In this document: positions 7,952 through 17,269 of the stretch, piece by piece | How positions within the stretch are numbered: position 1 is the first letter of the stretch | Layout of the letters: each line of letters starts with the position of its first letter | NCBI GenBank assembly: GCA_913009655.1 | Contig: CAJVWI010000008.1 | Location: 1 to 64,000 of the forward strand | Origin: an uncultured Cryomorphaceae bacterium | GTDB lineage: Bacteria > Bacteroidota > Bacteroidia > Flavobacteriales > Schleiferiaceae | Direction: 5' to 3' | DNA: 64,000 nt | Position numbers and translations under genes: made by a program | The notes under the pieces: model-generated | Seen by the model: the letters and a program-made list of their open reading frames with translations, nothing else | What the model was told of the DNA's origin: nothing | Databases searched by the model: none

Positions 7952-9262
7952 TCATTTAAAATAATTTTTAACTAAAATCCATTTCCATTCATTGATATTC
8001 CAAAACTTTAGACCACGACTCTTACATGTTACACTGTAAAGGGTTAGCAAAATTATTTCTGTCAGTATTAAAGATATTATCGCTCCATGTAAGCCATATA
8101 ATGATATTAGCAATAGATTGAGAGCTATCGCTATAATCGAAGCAATTATAGTCACCCTAAGAACATCATTGTCATAGCCCAAATTCAGTAAGAATGATGA
8201 TCCTATCAGATGATTCAAAACTGAAATCAAGGGCACAAATGCAATAAGCTGATATACGCCTGAAGCATCTATAAATTCACTCCCAAAAAAGAAATCAATG
8301 AGCCAGGGAGAAATAAACCATAACGAGCCACTGGCTACAGCAATAATAACAAGGAGTAACGGTATCGATTGGTTTAACAATTTAGTTCCTTCTTTAATGT
8401 CAGACCTCAACTGCACTCCTAGTACAGGAAAAAGAGCCTGAAGTATTGGGACCGAAATGAGAACTTGAATAACATTCATCATCCTCCAACCAAGTGAAAA
8501 AATACCCACTTGAGTGTATGATACAAATGACGCGAGAATAATAATGCTAATAGTTTGATTGAGATTATTAACAAGGCTTGACAGAAAAACCAAGCGCTCA
8601 CTCCAGAGTCTTTCAAGCATTGACCGATTAAAAATAATTCTCATGGGCATTTTTAGCCTTATCCTCAAATACAATAAACTCAGTAATGCGGAAAAAATAG
8701 TAGAAAGGGATATAAAAAGAGGATACAAGTAACTATCATTTACTGAACGTATCAATAGAAATACAAGTATTAAAAAAAAAGTCTTTGGAATGATATTTAA
8801 CCATACCAGCTCCTTCATCCTTCTTATGCCCTGAACAAACCAATTTGGCATTATCGCCCAGCCTGCTGCTACTGCAAATGTTGACCAAGCAACTTTATAA
8901 TGCTCAATGCTATCCGGAATCAAAAAGAGGAAGATAGAATATATGAATCCAGCAAATAACAGCAGTAGAATCTTAGATGATTGAATTTCTACAAAAAAAA
9001 TCTTTAGCGCCGCGTCATTATTTTCTAAATCAGGAACTTTGCGTGTAGCTGAAGCGTCAAATCCGTAGATGACAAACAGAGTAAAGTAACCTACCAAGAC
9101 AGAGTAAAAATTAATGACACCAAACTCTTCAGTACCGATAACTCTACCAACAAAAGGAAGAGTGATAATGGGAAAGGCATAATTGAGAAATTGAAGAACA
9201 CCGTTAGATATGACATTGCTTCCAACACCATAACCACCTTTACCTTCTTTTCCTTTAACCAT
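7952..9262 (-). CDS. Wzx-type flippase (MATE-like MOP superfamily)
   Basis: 436 residues forming about twelve to fourteen hydrophobic helices, typical of polysaccharide/lipid-II-type flippases. The N-terminus (SNVISNGVLQFLNYAFPIITLPFVGRVIG) carries the family signature, in which a helix ending in PxxxRxxG follows the start. It would move the undecaprenyl-linked repeat unit to the periplasmic face before the Wzy-like polymerase acts. It overlaps the PlsC-like gene by 8 bases and is separated from the rest of the polysaccharide operon by a 184-bp gap with its own promoter. Wzx is therefore probably transcribed with terC and the acyltransferase. Confidence 0.87.
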   Translation of the reverse strand: MVKGKEGKGGYGVGSNVISNGVLQFLNYAFPIITLPFVGRVIGTEEFGVINFYSVLVGYFTLFVIYGFDASATRKVPDLENNDAALKIFFVEIQSSKILLLLFAGFIYSIFLFLIPDSIEHYKVAWSTFAVAAGWAIMPNWFVQGIRRMKELVWLNIIPKTFFLILVFLLIRSVNDSYLYPLFISLSTIFSALLSLLYLRIRLKMPMRIIFNRSMLERLWSERLVFLSSLVNNLNQTISIIILASFVSYTQVGIFSLGWRMMNVIQVLISVPILQALFPVLGVQLRSDIKEGTKLLNQSIPLLLVIIAVASGSLWFISPWLIDFFFGSEFIDASGVYQLIAFVPLISVLNHLIGSSFLLNLGYDNDVLRVTIIASIIAIALNLLLISLYGLHGAIISLILTEIILLTLYSVTCKSRGLKFWNINEWKWILVKNYFK

Positions 9263-9968
9263 TGGTTAATTTTTTTTTCATCCAATCATAAATATCATTG
9301 GATAATTTCTCACCATCGTGACCATAAAAAGCATGGCCAATTGTTATATCCACGTGCCATTTGGGGCGCATGAACATTCTGAGCAAATGAGGAATGAATT
9401 TCTCTTTCCCTACCCAAGCCATTTCAGGGTCCGAATATTCAATGAAAAATGGAACAATAGGTACTTGCATCTCTGCCGCTGTGTAGAACATTCCAGGGTT
9501 AAAAGGTAAAAGGCCGCTGTATGAGGTTGTTCCTTCTGGAAAAACCACAGGACTTAATCCTTTTGATATACTTTTCGCTAACTCTTTTCTTGCATCAGAG
9601 CGAGACTCCTTATCATTTCTCTGAACAAAGACAGTATCTAAAGCTTGTGCTGCTTGATATATAATGGGCCATTTTTTTATTTCTGCTTTACTCAAAAAAA
9701 CAGTAGGTGTTCCGCTTAGAATAAACAATACATCCGCATAAGATCTATGGTTCCCCATTAAAACAGCGGCAAAACTAGGTTTGAAACCACTTTTAATATT
9801 TATTTTGATACCGAGTAACCAAAGAAATGTTTTACGCCAGATTGAGTAAATACCGTGCCGGATCTTTATTGATGCGCCAAGCAACTTAGCGAAAAAAGCC
9901 AGACCAATAGCAAAAAGACATGAGATTAAAAAAACAGGAACCCGGTAAAGAAGCCTAAGAACAATCAT
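9255..9968 (-). CDS. 1-acyl-glycerol-3-phosphate acyltransferase family protein (PlsC-like)
   Basis: Lysophospholipid acyltransferase family. The catalytic HX4D motif is NHRSYADVLF, and the second block is FPEGTTS (EGT motif). An N-terminal hydrophobic helix and a basic first segment suit an inner-membrane enzyme that acylates lysophosphatidic acid or another lipid. I prefer the ATG at 9968 (MIVLRLLYRV...) over the track start at 9998 because it removes a 23-base overlap with terC and leaves a normal 7-base gap. It overlaps the flippase start by 8 bases, so the two are co-translated. Neighbourhood hints at a role in envelope lipid synthesis, but the family also includes lipid-modifying acyltransferases, so substrate is uncertain. 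Confidence 0.82.
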   Translation of the reverse strand: MIVLRLLYRVPVFLISCLFAIGLAFFAKLLGASIKIRHGIYSIWRKTFLWLLGIKINIKSGFKPSFAAVLMGNHRSYADVLFILSGTPTVFLSKAEIKKWPIIYQAAQALDTVFVQRNDKESRSDARKELAKSISKGLSPVVFPEGTTSYSGLLPFNPGMFYTAAEMQVPIVPFFIEYSDPEMAWVGKEKFIPHLLRMFMRPKWHVDITIGHAFYGHDGEKLSNDIYDWMKKKLTNG

Positions 9969-9975
9969 AGAAGAA

Positions 9976-10707
9976 CTATGTTTTACGCGTCCGAGCACGC
10001 ATATTTATTAACTCTACAAGCAATGAAAAGCCAACCGCTGCATAGATATATGACTTTGACACGTGCATTTCAAATGCCTCAAAGATTAATACGAATCCAA
10101 TAAGAATCAAAAATGTCAAAGCTAATATTTGCAATGAAGGGAATCTTTCCACCAATCGAGAGATCACCCCGCTAAAGCCGAGCATTACAATCATTGCAAC
10201 AACTATTGCTGCTATCATAATAGGTAAATTATCAGTCATGCCAATAGCTGTAAGAATGCTATCAAAACTAAAAACAATATCCAATAAGGCCACCTGAAGT
10301 ATGATCCCGATAAAGCTTTTTCGGGCATTTATTTTAGATCCCATTTCGGGATTTTTATTTTCAACAAAAACAAAAAGCTCTTTGACAGATTTGATCAACA
10401 AGAAAACACCCCCAGAAAACAATATCAATCCCCTGCCCGTAAGTTCAAATGTTCCAATCGCAGAGAATGGCTCTGTTAATCCCATTATCCATTTTATGCT
10501 GAGTAACATTAATATTCTTGTTATTAATGCCAAACCAATACCAAAAGACCTTGCGCGAGCTCTGATCTCTTTGGGTAATTTATTGGTAAGAATACTAATG
10601 AAAATGATATTATCAATACCAAGTATAACTTCCATCAAAGAGAGAGTTAAAAAAGCAAAAAGCATATCAAGGGTTAAGAGATGTTCCATCTTAATTAATT
10701 CCAACAT
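9976..10707 (-). CDS. TerC family membrane protein
   Basis: 243 residues with seven or so membrane helices. The TerC signature is seen at SLMEVILGIDNIIFISIL (acidic residues inside helices) and repeated at LLDIVFSFDSILTAIGM. The family includes tellurium-resistance-associated and Mn-export-type transporters (Alx/MeeF-like), so metal ion export during envelope metal loading is the most likely role. An internal ATG at 10689 (MEHLLTLDM) is a possible alternative start. It is the first gene of a short minus-strand unit with the PlsC-like gene and the flippase. No riboswitch-like structure is evident in the about 100 bp upstream, which instead holds the terminator of the giant gene. Confidence 0.85.
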   Translation of the reverse strand: MLELIKMEHLLTLDMLFAFLTLSLMEVILGIDNIIFISILTNKLPKEIRARARSFGIGLALITRILMLLSIKWIMGLTEPFSAIGTFELTGRGLILFSGGVFLLIKSVKELFVFVENKNPEMGSKINARKSFIGIILQVALLDIVFSFDSILTAIGMTDNLPIMIAAIVVAMIVMLGFSGVISRLVERFPSLQILALTFLILIGFVLIFEAFEMHVSKSYIYAAVGFSLLVELINMRARTRKT

Positions 10708-10755
10708 TTGTTCTTAAGACGATAAAAGTAACGCTTATCAAACTCTTAAACTAAG

Positions 10756-10790
10756 AATCCCCTTGGTTATAAGTTATAATCAAGGGGATT
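10756..10790 (-). terminator. hairpin terminator after the giant FN3/MAM gene
   Basis: A 15-bp stem (AATCCCCTTGGTTAT paired with ATAATCAAGGGGATT, one G-U pair) closes a 5-base loop. It lies 20 bases downstream of the stop of the 2117-residue gene and upstream of terC, so it should separate these two same-strand units. A poly-U tail is weak, but the stem is strong and GC-rich at the base. Confidence 0.75.
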
Positions 10791-10810
10791 CAAATGATAA
10801 ATTAATTGGG

Positions 10811-13800
10811 TTACTGGATTATGGCGACATTAAAATTCTGTCTATAATCTTCTCCTATTAATCTTATGCTGTATATACCCGCCGGCAGATCAAAATTAGG
10901 AAGACTAGCATCTCCAATAGAATTGGTATTTATCTCTCCTTGATACAAAACTCTACCAAATCCGTCCACTACCTCATATTGAGCCGATGAGTTCGAAGAC
11001 CAACCCGAGACATTAAAAATCTGGGAGCCCCCTTTAGGATTTGGATAGATCTTTGCCTGAGTCCCAAATGCTGATTCATCAATATTGGTTTCATTTAATG
11101 TATGAACTGATGTATCTCCCAGTGCACATTGGTTTGATATAATCAATGTAACCGTGTAGTTCAATGAAGGTACTGAGTACAAATGCTGAATGAAATTAGC
11201 ACCCGTTGATGATGTTCCATCCCCCCAATACCATGTAAAAGTATTGGCATTTACTGAAGATGTAGCATCAAACTGGACTAACATTCCACTTGCAGTTGAG
11301 GAAACAATAAACCATGTGAACTCCGCAATTGGCTTAGTACATATTTCCAATGTATCTCCAACGGTGAGTGTATCTCCACAAATATTAAGGGCAGATAAAC
11401 TAACATAGTAGCTACCTCCAACCACATAAGTATTGGTTGGGTTAGCAAGACTACTTGTTTGCCCATCACCAAAGTCCCAGCTGATATTTGGGTAAACAGT
11501 GGAATCGAGACCACTTGTAAAGTCAGCCTGAAACTGATTCAAAGTATAAGCAAAAGGAGATATCATCGTATCACAAACGGTTACAACCTGATTGGCTGAA
11601 TCTATCTGTCCGCATTGATCAATAACAAGAAGCTTCACGGTATACATACCGTCATTGACATAATTATGAGTAGTTACAGGGCCAGAGCCACTGTTTCCAT
11701 CACCAAAAGTCCAGATATGATTCAATGAAGTTCCAGTACTAGCCGATCCATCTAGGTCTATGGCAAGGCCATTCTGCACTAGATTGAAAGATGCCACAGG
11801 CGGAGGACAAGTATTCGTACAAACCGCACTTCCTTCGAATTTATAGCCAGTTGTGAGATTCCCACCAGGTATATGGCTGGTAACTGTATCTCCAGAAGAA
11901 TTCATCAGATACCATCCTACTTGATTAGAGGCAAACCCAGTGTTAATAAACCTAACTCTAATAGTATCTCCATCACATACATTCATAGAGAATAATGCAG
12001 ACCCGCCAGATGTTAATGTGTAAGGAGTTATTATCGATCCTGTTGTGATACTTAGCTCATGGAAGGTCGTTCCTTGCCAATTGCTTACCCATCCATTTGA
12101 GTTTGCATCATTAAGCTCTAATGTATACTGACAACCGTTTGTACAGGTGAATAACTGAACAGCGATAGGCCCAACAGAATTAGAATAATCATTGGCACCG
12201 CACGAATCTTGAACATATATATCATATGCTGCGCCAGGATTCAAACCGGTCAAAGTATATGGATTAGAGGTTGTCGTAACCGTAGATCCTGAACCCGGAG
12301 TAAATCCTGAAAGTCCATATTCAATAATAGCAGTTCCTGAACCTCCACCTGTCCATGTGACAAGTGTGGAAGTAGCATTAAGAGGTGTCGCAACTATGTT
12401 ACTTGGATCTGGACATGTCGGCGCACTTGAAATACTAAAATCATCAATTGCAATATCACTGGATTGCGATGCATTGACATTTTGCTTTCTTGCCTTGAAC
12501 CTAACTTTCATGACCGGGCCGTAGCTCTGAGGTATAGTAATAACTCGCTCCTGCCAGCTATTTCCTTGTGCTCCCACTAGAGAATCTACAGATACCCATG
12601 AACCATTGACATTTTGGAAATCTATTCTCAATGAATTGATTGTAGTTCCATCCATATGATACCAAAAGCGTAGCTCTGGAAATGCTAGAGATGATATATC
12701 AATGGCAGGAGAAACTAGATATGCTATTTGCTCAAACGGTGTATAGGAAGCTTCAGTCAGGGCATAGTTTCCAAATCCTGAAGTGTGATCTGCACTCGGT
12801 CCAGTATTGCCCGTTGGCGTACCTCCCGTGCTGCCACCCCAATGATAGACTGCTGTTGCTGCAGTAGTACCTCCACTTGCAGGTGTTCTTGTCCAGCATG
12901 CTCCTATCGTTGAACCACCATTGTATCCTCCTGCATTATTTGCATTTGGTCCCGGGCTCCAATTAATATCAAAGTTCTCGGTATGCGGAGCAACTATTGT
13001 TGCGCAAAGAGTTGTTAGGGTATCTGCCTGACTCCAAGAACCAAAAGAGCTTGAAGAAGGACATGTCCGCCGTACCGATACAAAATATGTTGTTCCTGGA
13101 TTCAGTCCCGTCAACACATATGGAGATGACGTAACTGGAACCGTGGTTCCTGATCCCGGAACACCTCCCCAAAGTCCATAATTTAACTCAACACTGCCAG
13201 AAAAACTTGAAGTCCAACTTATCGTTCCTGTTGTTGTAGTGGTGGTCGTAACCTGCAAAGAAGGCACTCCAGAACATGGAGGAGCATTGTCAATTGTAAC
13301 ATCATCTATTGATATATCAGCTCTGTTATTGAAGCCTAGAGTCCGGTAACCAATCCAGTGGATTCTAACCTCATCTCCAACATAACTAGATAAGTCAATT
13401 ACCGCTTCCAACCATGCCGCATTTGAATTGGCCTGTTGTTGTCCTGTAAGACTCCATAAATGGGTGATGGCTCCATTGACCTCAGCCTTAACCGCCATGG
13501 AGTCTAATAAACTTCCATACATATGGTACCAAAAACGCAACTCGGGATTAGACAACGTATCTAAGTCTATAGTTGGCGAAATTAAGGTAGTATTTGCTGC
13601 TCCACTATAAGATTCGGTATACATATACTTTCCATTTCCAGAAGTATGGTCTCCAGATGGTCCAGTTTGTGTTGTTGGGGTTGTGCCTGTTCCCGGCCTC
13701 CACCAGTATGTAAGACTTGATGAAGAAATATTACTTCTATTCCAGCATGTGTCAATCGATCCATAAGTAAAACCTCCTGGGTCGTCATACCATTGAGAAG

Positions 13801-16800
13801 ATTCGAAGTCTTCAGCATACGGCGCAGTCAAGGTTCCACAGAGTGTCAATGCAGAAGCAGGTCCTTCCCATGCAGAAGTTGAAGATGCTGAGCAAGAATC
13901 CTTGACATAAAAATCATAACCTGTTTGAGAAGTAAGACCCGTTACGGTATAAGGGTTAGTTGCAGCAGCAACAAAAGTTCCAGCACCTTGAGTAAACCCT
14001 GCTGGTCCGTATTCTATCATCCAATTTGTCGCACCTCCAGTTGTCCAGGCAAGTTGAATAGAAGTTCCCGATAATGATGTCGCTGAGAGTAATGTAGGCG
14101 CAGGACATGCCGGAGCGTTATCAATCGTTACGTCATCTATCGCTATATCACCTCTACCCGCTCCCCCGCCTGTTGGCTTTTCACCACGGAAGCGAAGTTG
14201 AATACTGTCTCCCAGTAATGTTGTTGTCAAAGGTACTTTGACCTGCAGCCAGCTATTGCCCTGGTCGCCAGAGGAAGTATGTATTGTACTGTAAGATCCA
14301 CCGTTTATAGATATCGCTACACTGAAAGTTCCCATTTGATTTCCATATTGATGCTTCCAAAAAACCAATTCAGGATTACTAAGGGTATCCAAGTCAATTA
14401 TTGGAGTAAATAAATCTGCACTATTGCCATTGTTTCCGCTGGCCTCTATATAGGCGTAAGATCCACTTCCTGATGTGTGGTCAGAAGAAGGCCCAGTATT
14501 TCCTGAGGGAGTAGTTCCTGTACCTCCACCCCAATGGTAAGGCTGATTGAACCATGGTGTTCCGGTACCAGTAGAAGGATTGCGATTCCAGCATATATCT
14601 ATTGTTGATCCTGAATTTGAAAAGCCATTGCCTTCATCAAAGTTTAAATCAAAATCTTCTAAATATGGAGCAGTAATTGTTGCGCATGGTGTATTGAAAG
14701 TTACTGGACCTACCCAATCAGAAACATCTCCCAAACCACAACTGTCTCGAACATAAAATTCGTAAGAGGTGCCTGGAGTTAGACCTGTAATAGTAAATGG
14801 GTTTGTATTCGCTGAAGCAAAAGGCAGATAGGTTACTGCCCCCGTTTGACCGAAAGCAATATTCCAATTAGTAGCACCTCCAGAGGTCCATGATAGTGTA
14901 ACCGATGTTGCCGAACCTGAACTCACAGTCAGACCATAAGGATCTGGACAAGTAGGAGCCTCAATAATTCCAACCTCATCAATAGCTAAGTCACTCTGAT
15001 TGCCATTTCCTCTAACTGCTTTAAAACGAACCATTATGGTATCGGAAGTTGCGGCTAGAGTGAACGTAGTATCCTTCCATGCTGCATTCGCGGCAGTTTG
15101 CTGAGCTCCAGAAAATACCAGCGTGGGAGATCCCCACCCATTGGAAGGAGTCCAAATTTCAAAGCTTAAGGATCCCATAGAATTACCAAATGCATGATAA
15201 CTAAAAGTCAATGCAGGAATAGTAAGCGAAGACACATCAACAGGAGGCATTCTCAAATATGCAATTTGCCCTGTTAAACCACTGGATGACTCTGTGTAGG
15301 CGAAATTTCCTGAACCACTGACATCTTGGGAAGGGCTTTGGTATGTGGTTGGTGGGTCGCTTCGAATATTCCAAGAATAGGGATCCGCTGCACTTGTACA
15401 TCCCTCAGGATCTCTGAACCAGCAGGTGGCCAGTGCATCACCAGTATTGTATATGCCCGTACCGTCTGACCAGGCTGTTCCATCAAAATTTTCTGTAAAC
15501 GGAACCACTGGGGCACACAAGGTTTGAACAGTTATTGGACCGTACCATGAACTTGTGTCTCCGGGTCCACATATTGACCTTACAAAGACGTCATATGTTT
15601 GTCCTGGTGATGCACCAGTCAATGTACCTGACGTTCCTGAAAAAGGAGTTCCAATTAAAGAATTTGTACCTAAGGTTCCTTTTAACTGATAGTCATTAGA
15701 TGTACCCGTCACTACAAAAGCTGCCTCAGTAAAGCCAACATTAGTCGATACTAATCCCGTTGGAGCAGGACATGTTGGACCATTTTCAAAAGTAATATCG
15801 TCGATAGCGATATCTCCTGTATTTCCAAAAGAACGAACGCCTTTAAATCTTATTCGAATAGTATCATTAGAGAGTCCAGCTAGTGAGACATTAATGCTAT
15901 CCCAAGCAACAGTGGAAGACGTTTGCACTGCACCTGAATGAGTCCATACACTATTTTGCCAACCACTAGAAGGAGTCCAGACATCCAAAGAAAGAGTACC
16001 TGTATTGTTTCCGTACATGTGTCTCCAAAAAGTAACACTTGGACTTGTCAAAGCACTGATATCTATTAATGGAGAAGTTACAAGAGCAATATCCTGATAA
16101 CCTCCTCCACTAGCTTCTGTGTATAAATATTTTCCAGCTGCAGTTCCCGAAGTGTGGTCTGAACTAGGTCCTGTATTATTTGTTGGCGTTCCGCCATCTT
16201 GCGTACCCCAGGCAAAAGGCTGGCCTCCTCCTGTTCCTGTAGGAGCTTGAGGGTCTCTAGACCAGCAAGAATCTATGGTATTACCGGCATTGCTAAATCC
16301 TGTACCAGGATCCCATGCCGTGCCTGAAAAGGATTCCATGTATGGTGCGGCAATTGGATTGCAAAGCGTAGTTACAGTTAGCGGCCCAGCCCAAAGCGAA
16401 GAATTCCCTACTCCACAACTGTCACGTACATAGATATCATAGCTCGAAGCTGACATCAAACCTGTGACAGTAAGAGATGGTGAGGATGCTGAAATCCAAG
16501 GGGATGAGGTATTTGTTGGACTAAAACCTACCGTATCGTAACGGACTTGCCAATTTGAAGCACCTCCTGTTGTCCAGGATATATTTACAGAATTAGATAA
16601 TATTGTTGAGGCACTAAAAGCCGTCGGTAAAAAGCAAGTAGGAGCTGGTCCGTAACTCACTGTTATGGACCAAGATCCCGAATCTACTCTGTTTGTGTTG
16701 GAATCACATGCGCCACCTCCCCAGGACCTGAAAGCGTGCATATCAAAAATTATTTCACCCGTTACGGATAGCCCATTAGCAATTGAGACACTTGTTCGAT

Positions 16801-17164
16801 TGTATGTTTGCGTGCCAGAAGAGTTACCTGTCCCCTGTGAGATAACTGTTTCTGATAATCCTGTGGTGCGGCATGTAACATAACTATATTGCTCGCTCAT
16901 CCATCCATTTCCCGCAGCTGGTGCAGTCATGGCATATGAAATATCTACACCATACACCCAATTGTTGGCTGGAATTTGGGCGACAATAGAGTCAGGACAT
17001 GACGATACGCTCGATATTGTTGGACCAACTCCACCTATGTACAGTGTTGAAATTGATGGCCCTACATGGGAAAATGTAGAATCAACATTTTGTGCCTTTA
17101 GCCCAGAGCTAAAAACAAAAATCCCTAAAACTAAAATACTTTTTAAAAAACTCTTTGCCATCAT
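10811..17164 (-). CDS. giant T9SS-secreted adhesin-like protein, alternating FN3 and MAM-like domains
   Basis: 2117 residues. A signal peptide (to about residue 24, GLKAQ) and an N-terminal domain (about 25-175) come first. Then follow five FN3-MAM pairs of about 281 residues each (about 176-1584), a sixth FN3 (to about 1670), a beta domain (about 1670-1785), three PKD domains with FGDG/WGDG motifs (about 1785-2020) and a type A T9SS sorting domain (about 2025-2117, IYPNPKGG ... LPAGIYSIRL). The MAM-like modules carry TGPSSDHTSG, Y.YTEAS, a FW.HMYG block and DIAIDD. Cysteines are regular: FN3 ends TLC, and MAM ends PTC, PAC or PPC. No catalytic domain is seen, so adhesion or matrix function is inferred. 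It would cross the inner membrane by Sec and the outer membrane by T9SS. A sigma-54-type promoter lies upstream and a strong terminator downstream. Confidence 0.88.
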   Translation of the reverse strand: MMAKSFLKSILVLGIFVFSSGLKAQNVDSTFSHVGPSISTLYIGGVGPTISSVSSCPDSIVAQIPANNWVYGVDISYAMTAPAAGNGWMSEQYSYVTCRTTGLSETVISQGTGNSSGTQTYNRTSVSIANGLSVTGEIIFDMHAFRSWGGGACDSNTNRVDSGSWSITVSYGPAPTCFLPTAFSASTILSNSVNISWTTGGASNWQVRYDTVGFSPTNTSSPWISASSPSLTVTGLMSASSYDIYVRDSCGVGNSSLWAGPLTVTTLCNPIAAPYMESFSGTAWDPGTGFSNAGNTIDSCWSRDPQAPTGTGGGQPFAWGTQDGGTPTNNTGPSSDHTSGTAAGKYLYTEASGGGYQDIALVTSPLIDISALTSPSVTFWRHMYGNNTGTLSLDVWTPSSGWQNSVWTHSGAVQTSSTVAWDSINVSLAGLSNDTIRIRFKGVRSFGNTGDIAIDDITFENGPTCPAPTGLVSTNVGFTEAAFVVTGTSNDYQLKGTLGTNSLIGTPFSGTSGTLTGASPGQTYDVFVRSICGPGDTSSWYGPITVQTLCAPVVPFTENFDGTAWSDGTGIYNTGDALATCWFRDPEGCTSAADPYSWNIRSDPPTTYQSPSQDVSGSGNFAYTESSSGLTGQIAYLRMPPVDVSSLTIPALTFSYHAFGNSMGSLSFEIWTPSNGWGSPTLVFSGAQQTAANAAWKDTTFTLAATSDTIMVRFKAVRGNGNQSDLAIDEVGIIEAPTCPDPYGLTVSSGSATSVTLSWTSGGATNWNIAFGQTGAVTYLPFASANTNPFTITGLTPGTSYEFYVRDSCGLGDVSDWVGPVTFNTPCATITAPYLEDFDLNFDEGNGFSNSGSTIDICWNRNPSTGTGTPWFNQPYHWGGGTGTTPSGNTGPSSDHTSGSGSYAYIEASGNNGNSADLFTPIIDLDTLSNPELVFWKHQYGNQMGTFSVAISINGGSYSTIHTSSGDQGNSWLQVKVPLTTTLLGDSIQLRFRGEKPTGGGAGRGDIAIDDVTIDNAPACPAPTLLSATSLSGTSIQLAWTTGGATNWMIEYGPAGFTQGAGTFVAAATNPYTVTGLTSQTGYDFYVKDSCSASSTSAWEGPASALTLCGTLTAPYAEDFESSQWYDDPGGFTYGSIDTCWNRSNISSSSLTYWWRPGTGTTPTTQTGPSGDHTSGNGKYMYTESYSGAANTTLISPTIDLDTLSNPELRFWYHMYGSLLDSMAVKAEVNGAITHLWSLTGQQQANSNAAWLEAVIDLSSYVGDEVRIHWIGYRTLGFNNRADISIDDVTIDNAPPCSGVPSLQVTTTTTTTGTISWTSSFSGSVELNYGLWGGVPGSGTTVPVTSSPYVLTGLNPGTTYFVSVRRTCPSSSSFGSWSQADTLTTLCATIVAPHTENFDINWSPGPNANNAGGYNGGSTIGACWTRTPASGGTTAATAVYHWGGSTGGTPTGNTGPSADHTSGFGNYALTEASYTPFEQIAYLVSPAIDISSLAFPELRFWYHMDGTTINSLRIDFQNVNGSWVSVDSLVGAQGNSWQERVITIPQSYGPVMKVRFKARKQNVNASQSSDIAIDDFSISSAPTCPDPSNIVATPLNATSTLVTWTGGGSGTAIIEYGLSGFTPGSGSTVTTTSNPYTLTGLNPGAAYDIYVQDSCGANDYSNSVGPIAVQLFTCTNGCQYTLELNDANSNGWVSNWQGTTFHELSITTGSIITPYTLTSGGSALFSMNVCDGDTIRVRFINTGFASNQVGWYLMNSSGDTVTSHIPGGNLTTGYKFEGSAVCTNTCPPPVASFNLVQNGLAIDLDGSASTGTSLNHIWTFGDGNSGSGPVTTHNYVNDGMYTVKLLVIDQCGQIDSANQVVTVCDTMISPFAYTLNQFQADFTSGLDSTVYPNISWDFGDGQTSSLANPTNTYVVGGSYYVSLSALNICGDTLTVGDTLEICTKPIAEFTWFIVSSTASGMLVQFDATSSVNANTFTWYWGDGTSSTGANFIQHLYSVPSLNYTVTLIISNQCALGDTSVHTLNETNIDESAFGTQAKIYPNPKGGSQIFNVSGWSSNSSAQYEVVDGFGRVLYQGEINTNSIGDASLPNFDLPAGIYSIRLIGEDYRQNFNVAIIQ

Positions 17165-17212
17165 TTATAATATTTTGATACGTAAATTTACATCTACTTT
17201 CCATACCCACAG

Positions 17213-17228
17213 CGCAATTGACGTGCCA
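17213..17228 (-). promoter_or_regulatory. sigma-54 (RpoN)-type -24/-12 promoter of the giant adhesin gene
   Basis: The minus strand reads TGGCACGTCAATTGCG. This matches the RpoN consensus TGGCACG-N4-TTGC at every core position, with the required 10 bases between the GG and GC. The predicted transcript start is about 38 bases before the ATG at 17164. Just upstream is TGACATTTTGGC (17236-17225), also present ahead of clpB. The rest of the 105-bp gap is AT-rich and should also hold the promoter of the divergent methyltransferase, which I could not identify. Confidence 0.7.
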
Positions 17229-17269
17229 AAATGTCAAAAAGAATTATTTTATTCCTTTAATTATATTTT

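Noticed and set aside
10301-10717. 138-residue plus-strand ORF
   Set aside because: Shadow of terC, which has clear helices and TerC motifs.
10811-17164. Recent recombination between repeat units of the adhesin
   Set aside because: Units differ substantially at DNA level where compared by eye, so no near-identical blocks suggest recent exchange.
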